Below are positions 61,232 through 64,000 of a stretch of 64,000 bases of DNA, piece by piece. Positions within the stretch are counted from its first letter, which is position 1. Each line of letters opens with the position of its first letter. This DNA comes from Promerops cafer (Eukaryota > Chordata > Aves > Passeriformes > Nectariniidae): NCBI GenBank assembly GCA_013398275.1, contig VZSE01002202.1, positions 62,001 to 126,000 on the forward strand. Reading direction: 5' to 3'. The position numbers and the translations under genes are program-made. The notes beneath the pieces were generated by a model, which ran no database searches, was not told the origin of the DNA, and saw only the letters and a program-made list of their open reading frames with translations.

Positions 61232-62698
61232 TGTGGTGGTTTTGCACAGGGGGCACTTCTGGAAGCAGCGCAGGGGAAGCTCGTAGCAGCTTCCTCTGTG
61301 TCTGACAAAAACAACCAATCAGTAATTTGCTAAGAATTGACACTTTGTTGCACCATTGAGAAAGTTCATATGCCTCTGTGAACACCCACATTGCAAATGA
61401 AGAAATCCCGGGAAATGCTCTCTTGATTTCCGGCCGGGAAGGAGGTAACAGGGCGGCCCTGCTGCAGGGCCGGCCCCCCCCACCTCCCTCCATCGGTTAC
61501 CGGGAAGGGGGAGGGGGCTGTGCAGAGAGAGACAGACCGGGCCGCTGCCATTGCCAGCATCTCAGCCCCCTCCCCGCCGCCAGCCCGAGGTCATCCCCCG
61601 TGGCCAGGCAGGGCCGGACCTGGCCTGGCCCTGGCCTGGCCACATGGGTGCTGGGCAAGAGAAGACACTCCATCAGCCTCAGCCGTGTTCCTGTTGTGTC
61701 CACGCGGCTGAGATCCTGGCCCTTCCCCCAGCGCAGCCGATCCTGGCTCCTGAAGCCTGCAGCTCCCCGGGCCGCTGAGGTCAGGCGACCATCTGCAGGC
61801 CCTGGCCAACATTTTAACCCTTTCAGTGTTTCGATCTTCCCTTGAGAGAGTGAAAAGACCAAAAATGCCAGAATGTGAAGAGACAACATGAGATACTGAG
61901 TCAGTGACGAAGAAGCTGAATTCCAGAGGGGAAGGATGAGGAGATGCCTTGATCTTGAGGCTGAAATCCTCTTGTGAGGCTATGGAGAAAGACTTTGTTT
62001 TCCTTGTAATGCATTAAAGAACTATGGAGAGGTAGCTTTACTTAGCAAAGGCCTCTATGTAATTCTACGAGAACTTTGAACAGATAGAGAGAGTGAAAGA
62101 GAAGAGTGATGAAGATTCTGTGCTCCCAGAGAACAGGAGATAACTTCTGCTCCCAGTGATGAAGAGGATCTTAAAAATAGATGCAGAGAACCCTTTGCTT
62201 TGGAATAGTTCACCTTTAAACTGGTACCCCATAAGTTGATATGGCCCATATACAGAACTGTGGGAAGGCTGTGTGAAAATGGGACTTCTACGATTGCAGG
62301 TTTCCCCGGGCAGCTGCTATTGGTGAGAGTTGGAAATCACAAGAGAATTGTTTTCTTGTGGAAAAGTCTCCGTGACAATTTGCAAGAGGGACTTCTCTCC
62401 CCAAGTGAACTGATGAAAGACTATTCTAAAGGTGGTACACTGACTGAAAATACTGAGTTTTGTTTCTTTACATTGTCAGTGGGAAAGAAAAAGTTGTAGG
62501 GGGAGGGGAAAGTTCTGAAGGGTTTATTTTGATTTTTCTCATTTTTCTTTCTTTTAGTTACTGTCAGTAAACCTCTCTTTATACCCTTTTAAGTTTTGAG
62601 CCTGTTTTGCCTTCCTCCTAATCCCATCTCACAGCAAGAAATTAGTAAGTACACCCTAGTTAGTGCACCTGTGATTGGCCAGCACTGAAACCACTACA
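61232..62698 (+). mobile_element. solo LTR of an avian endogenous retrovirus, plus strand
   Basis: The ends TGTGGTGGTTT and AAACCACTACA are near-perfect inverted repeats with TG...CA termini, and the length is about 1.47 kb. The U3 end is on the left, with CCAAT at 61315-61319. A GC-rich, CpG-rich centre follows (61430-61800), then an AT-rich 3' part. Possible target duplications are imperfect (TAGTG before, GAGTG after). Two blocks match the LTR at 7710-8819 read on its own strand: CCAATCAGT...TTGACAC in U3, and AAGTTT...GAGCCTG...CATCTCACAGCA near the 3' end. The two are therefore related families in opposite orientation. No gag, pol or env is adjacent. The many frames at 61366-61889 are GC-rich shadows. 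Confidence 0.82.
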
Positions 62699-62764
62699 GA
62701 GTGAAACCTGGGCAATTTTTCCAGAGCAACTTCAAGAGAGACATTAAGCTTTATTGAAAGAAAT

Positions 62765-62780
62765 AATGCTTGTAAGCATT
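62765..62780. repeat. short inverted repeat
   Basis: AATGCTT and AAGCATT flank a 2-bp spacer, forming a small perfect inverted repeat between the two LTR-like elements. Confidence 0.6.
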
Positions 62781-62807
62781 GAAATTTTGAAATGCCCTAG
62801 GAGTGGC

Positions 62808-63157
62808 TGTCTGCAAGTTCTATTGTTTTCTGTGGAAGAGGCTTACAGATGGCCTGTGAGCTAGGAGGAATTGGTTGAGGAAGAAGATGATAAGATTTAT
62901 GTTTACCCCCGAAAAGAGCTGCCAAGGTTGTTTTTGTGGAAACCAGGAAGAAGAAGAGATAGAAGAAACCTGCAGTTGAAGGGGGCTGGGAAAAGTGGTG
63001 GAGATGCTTTGTTCCAATGAGCGCTTTGTTGATTTGCTGTGACCAATGAATAAGTGTAAACTTTGTTGAAAGTGTATGAAAGGCATGCATGCTGTGAAAA
63101 TAAACAAAGACCTCCCGAAGATGTATCATGTTCTTCTGCGTGCTGACTGTCTCAACA
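62808..63157 (+). mobile_element. possible second, shorter LTR (about 350 bp)
   Basis: The layout resembles a compact retroviral U3-R-U5: TGT at the left end, two CCAAT boxes (63014-63018 and 63043-63047), a TATA-like GTATGAAAGG about 30 bp further on, an AATAAA signal (63099-63104) and a T/C-rich tail ending CTCAACA. Flanking bases GTGGC (62803-62807) and GTGAC (63158-63162) match at four of five positions, as an aged target duplication might. I cannot assign a family, and it could be unrelated intron with a chance motif order. It lies only about 110 bp from the LTR ending at 62698. Confidence 0.4.
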
Positions 63158-64000
63158 GTGACAGTTTTCTTTCGTGTAAAAACTTCCATTGAAATACAAG
63201 AATTGTACATTTTGAATCATAGAGCTTTTTCCTGTGTTTTGGCTAATACTGCAAATACTTGTGGGTTCCAAAGCAAGCAAACGCAGCATGAGATGCTGCA
63301 ATATAAACTGGCTTGTCAGGCCTGCTGTTTGTAGGGGTTTTTGGATAGATTTTTCTTTTCTGAAGCAAAGTTATTTCAAGCTCTGTAATTTGTGCTGATT
63401 CTCATTCCTGGTGGCTCTCATCAAACTAGCCTTTGATTGTGAAAGGATTCTACCTGTCTGATGCATCCAAGAATAAATAAAAATGTGTTTTACCTTTCCA
63501 CTCCCTCCACCAGCTGGGGTTTCACTGGGAAGGTAATTGATAAATTCAAGAGTAGCAGGAATGAAAATTATTTTGGAAGGAAAGACAGAAGTTTTCACAG
63601 TAGAGCATTCAGAGATGCAGTGTTTTTACAAGCACTGCTGTAAAATGAGTAAGAACAAATACCTTGATTTTTTTCATCTATCATAGCAACACACATTCTT
63701 AGTAAATACCAGGAAGGAGAGCATTACCAGACAAAACTATCATGCTGAAGTTCACCCTAGGGTTTTACTTATGTGGTGCTTTAATTATGGAGAGGTTTTC
63801 AGTTTTGAAGTTGATTTTCAGTTCTTACTTGATGCATTTATATAGATGGAATAATCCTTCATTCATGAAATAGAATTTTTTAAAAAATGACTGTGTTAAT
63901 AATGCAAATTTAAGAATCTTGACCTGCAAATGTTCCTAATAAAAAGAAGAGCAAACTCGCTGTAGAGTGCTTAGTTTGCAAAGAATTCAGTGTCAGAGTT
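63158..64000 (+). other. GALNT18: GALNT18 intron 1, right end of window
   Basis: AT-rich intron running off the window. I see no exon, RNA gene or mobile element. GALNT18 exon 2 must lie further right if the gene model is intact. Confidence 0.6.

Noticed and set aside
61366..61889. Cluster of open frames up to 155 codons at 61.4-61.9 kb
   Set aside because: This is the GC-rich core of an LTR; frames overlap on both strands and no retroviral or host protein is recognisable.
1..64000. CRISPR arrays, bacterial operons, tRNA or rRNA genes
   Set aside because: No regularly spaced direct repeats, prokaryotic gene spacing or recognisable RNA gene structures were seen; the window is vertebrate intron and promoter.

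Overview
This window looks like vertebrate, and most likely songbird, nuclear DNA. It is AT-rich and gene-poor, with one CpG-island promoter, a CR1 LINE 3' end that finishes in the avian octamer (ATTCTATG/ATTCTGTG), and several long terminal repeats of an avian endogenous-retrovirus type. No bacterial-style gene organisation is present. Almost all open frames of 60-230 codons are chance frames in intron, CpG island, LTR or gap sequence.

Only one protein-coding exon is recognisable. It lies on the + strand at 1908-2142 and encodes the first 78 residues of GALNT18 (polypeptide N-acetylgalactosaminyltransferase 18, also called GALNTL4). These residues are a short cytosolic tail, a signal-anchor membrane segment and the start of the stem. 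The CpG-rich promoter and 5' leader lie at about 960-1907. A splice donor at 2143 opens intron 1, which seems to run past the right end of the window (more than 61 kb). I found no piece of exon 2 or of the catalytic domain.

Layout: 1-960 is AT-rich upstream sequence. 960-1660 is the CpG island/promoter. 1660-1907 is leader with upstream ATGs. 1908-2142 is coding exon 1. 2143-2490 is a GC-rich intron start. From 2490 to 64000 is intron 1. The intron carries a minus-strand solo LTR at 7710-8819, interrupted by a 203-bp gap. A CR1 fragment at 45.9-46.2 kb lies inside a 1,904-bp block that appears twice. There is a second gap at 52176-52404. Further LTRs lie at about 57.1-57.8 kb, 61232-62698 and probably 62808-63157. 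Simple repeats are scattered throughout.

The 1,904-bp duplication (45582-47485 and 47487-49390, separated by one n) is most simply explained as two contigs whose overlap was never merged, so the true locus is probably about 1.9 kb shorter. I found no new multi-gene system. The points most worth checking are the duplication, an upstream ORF that overlaps the GALNT18 start codon, the related LTR pair in opposite orientations, and two perfect intronic palindromes built from POU-octamer and TAATTA motifs.
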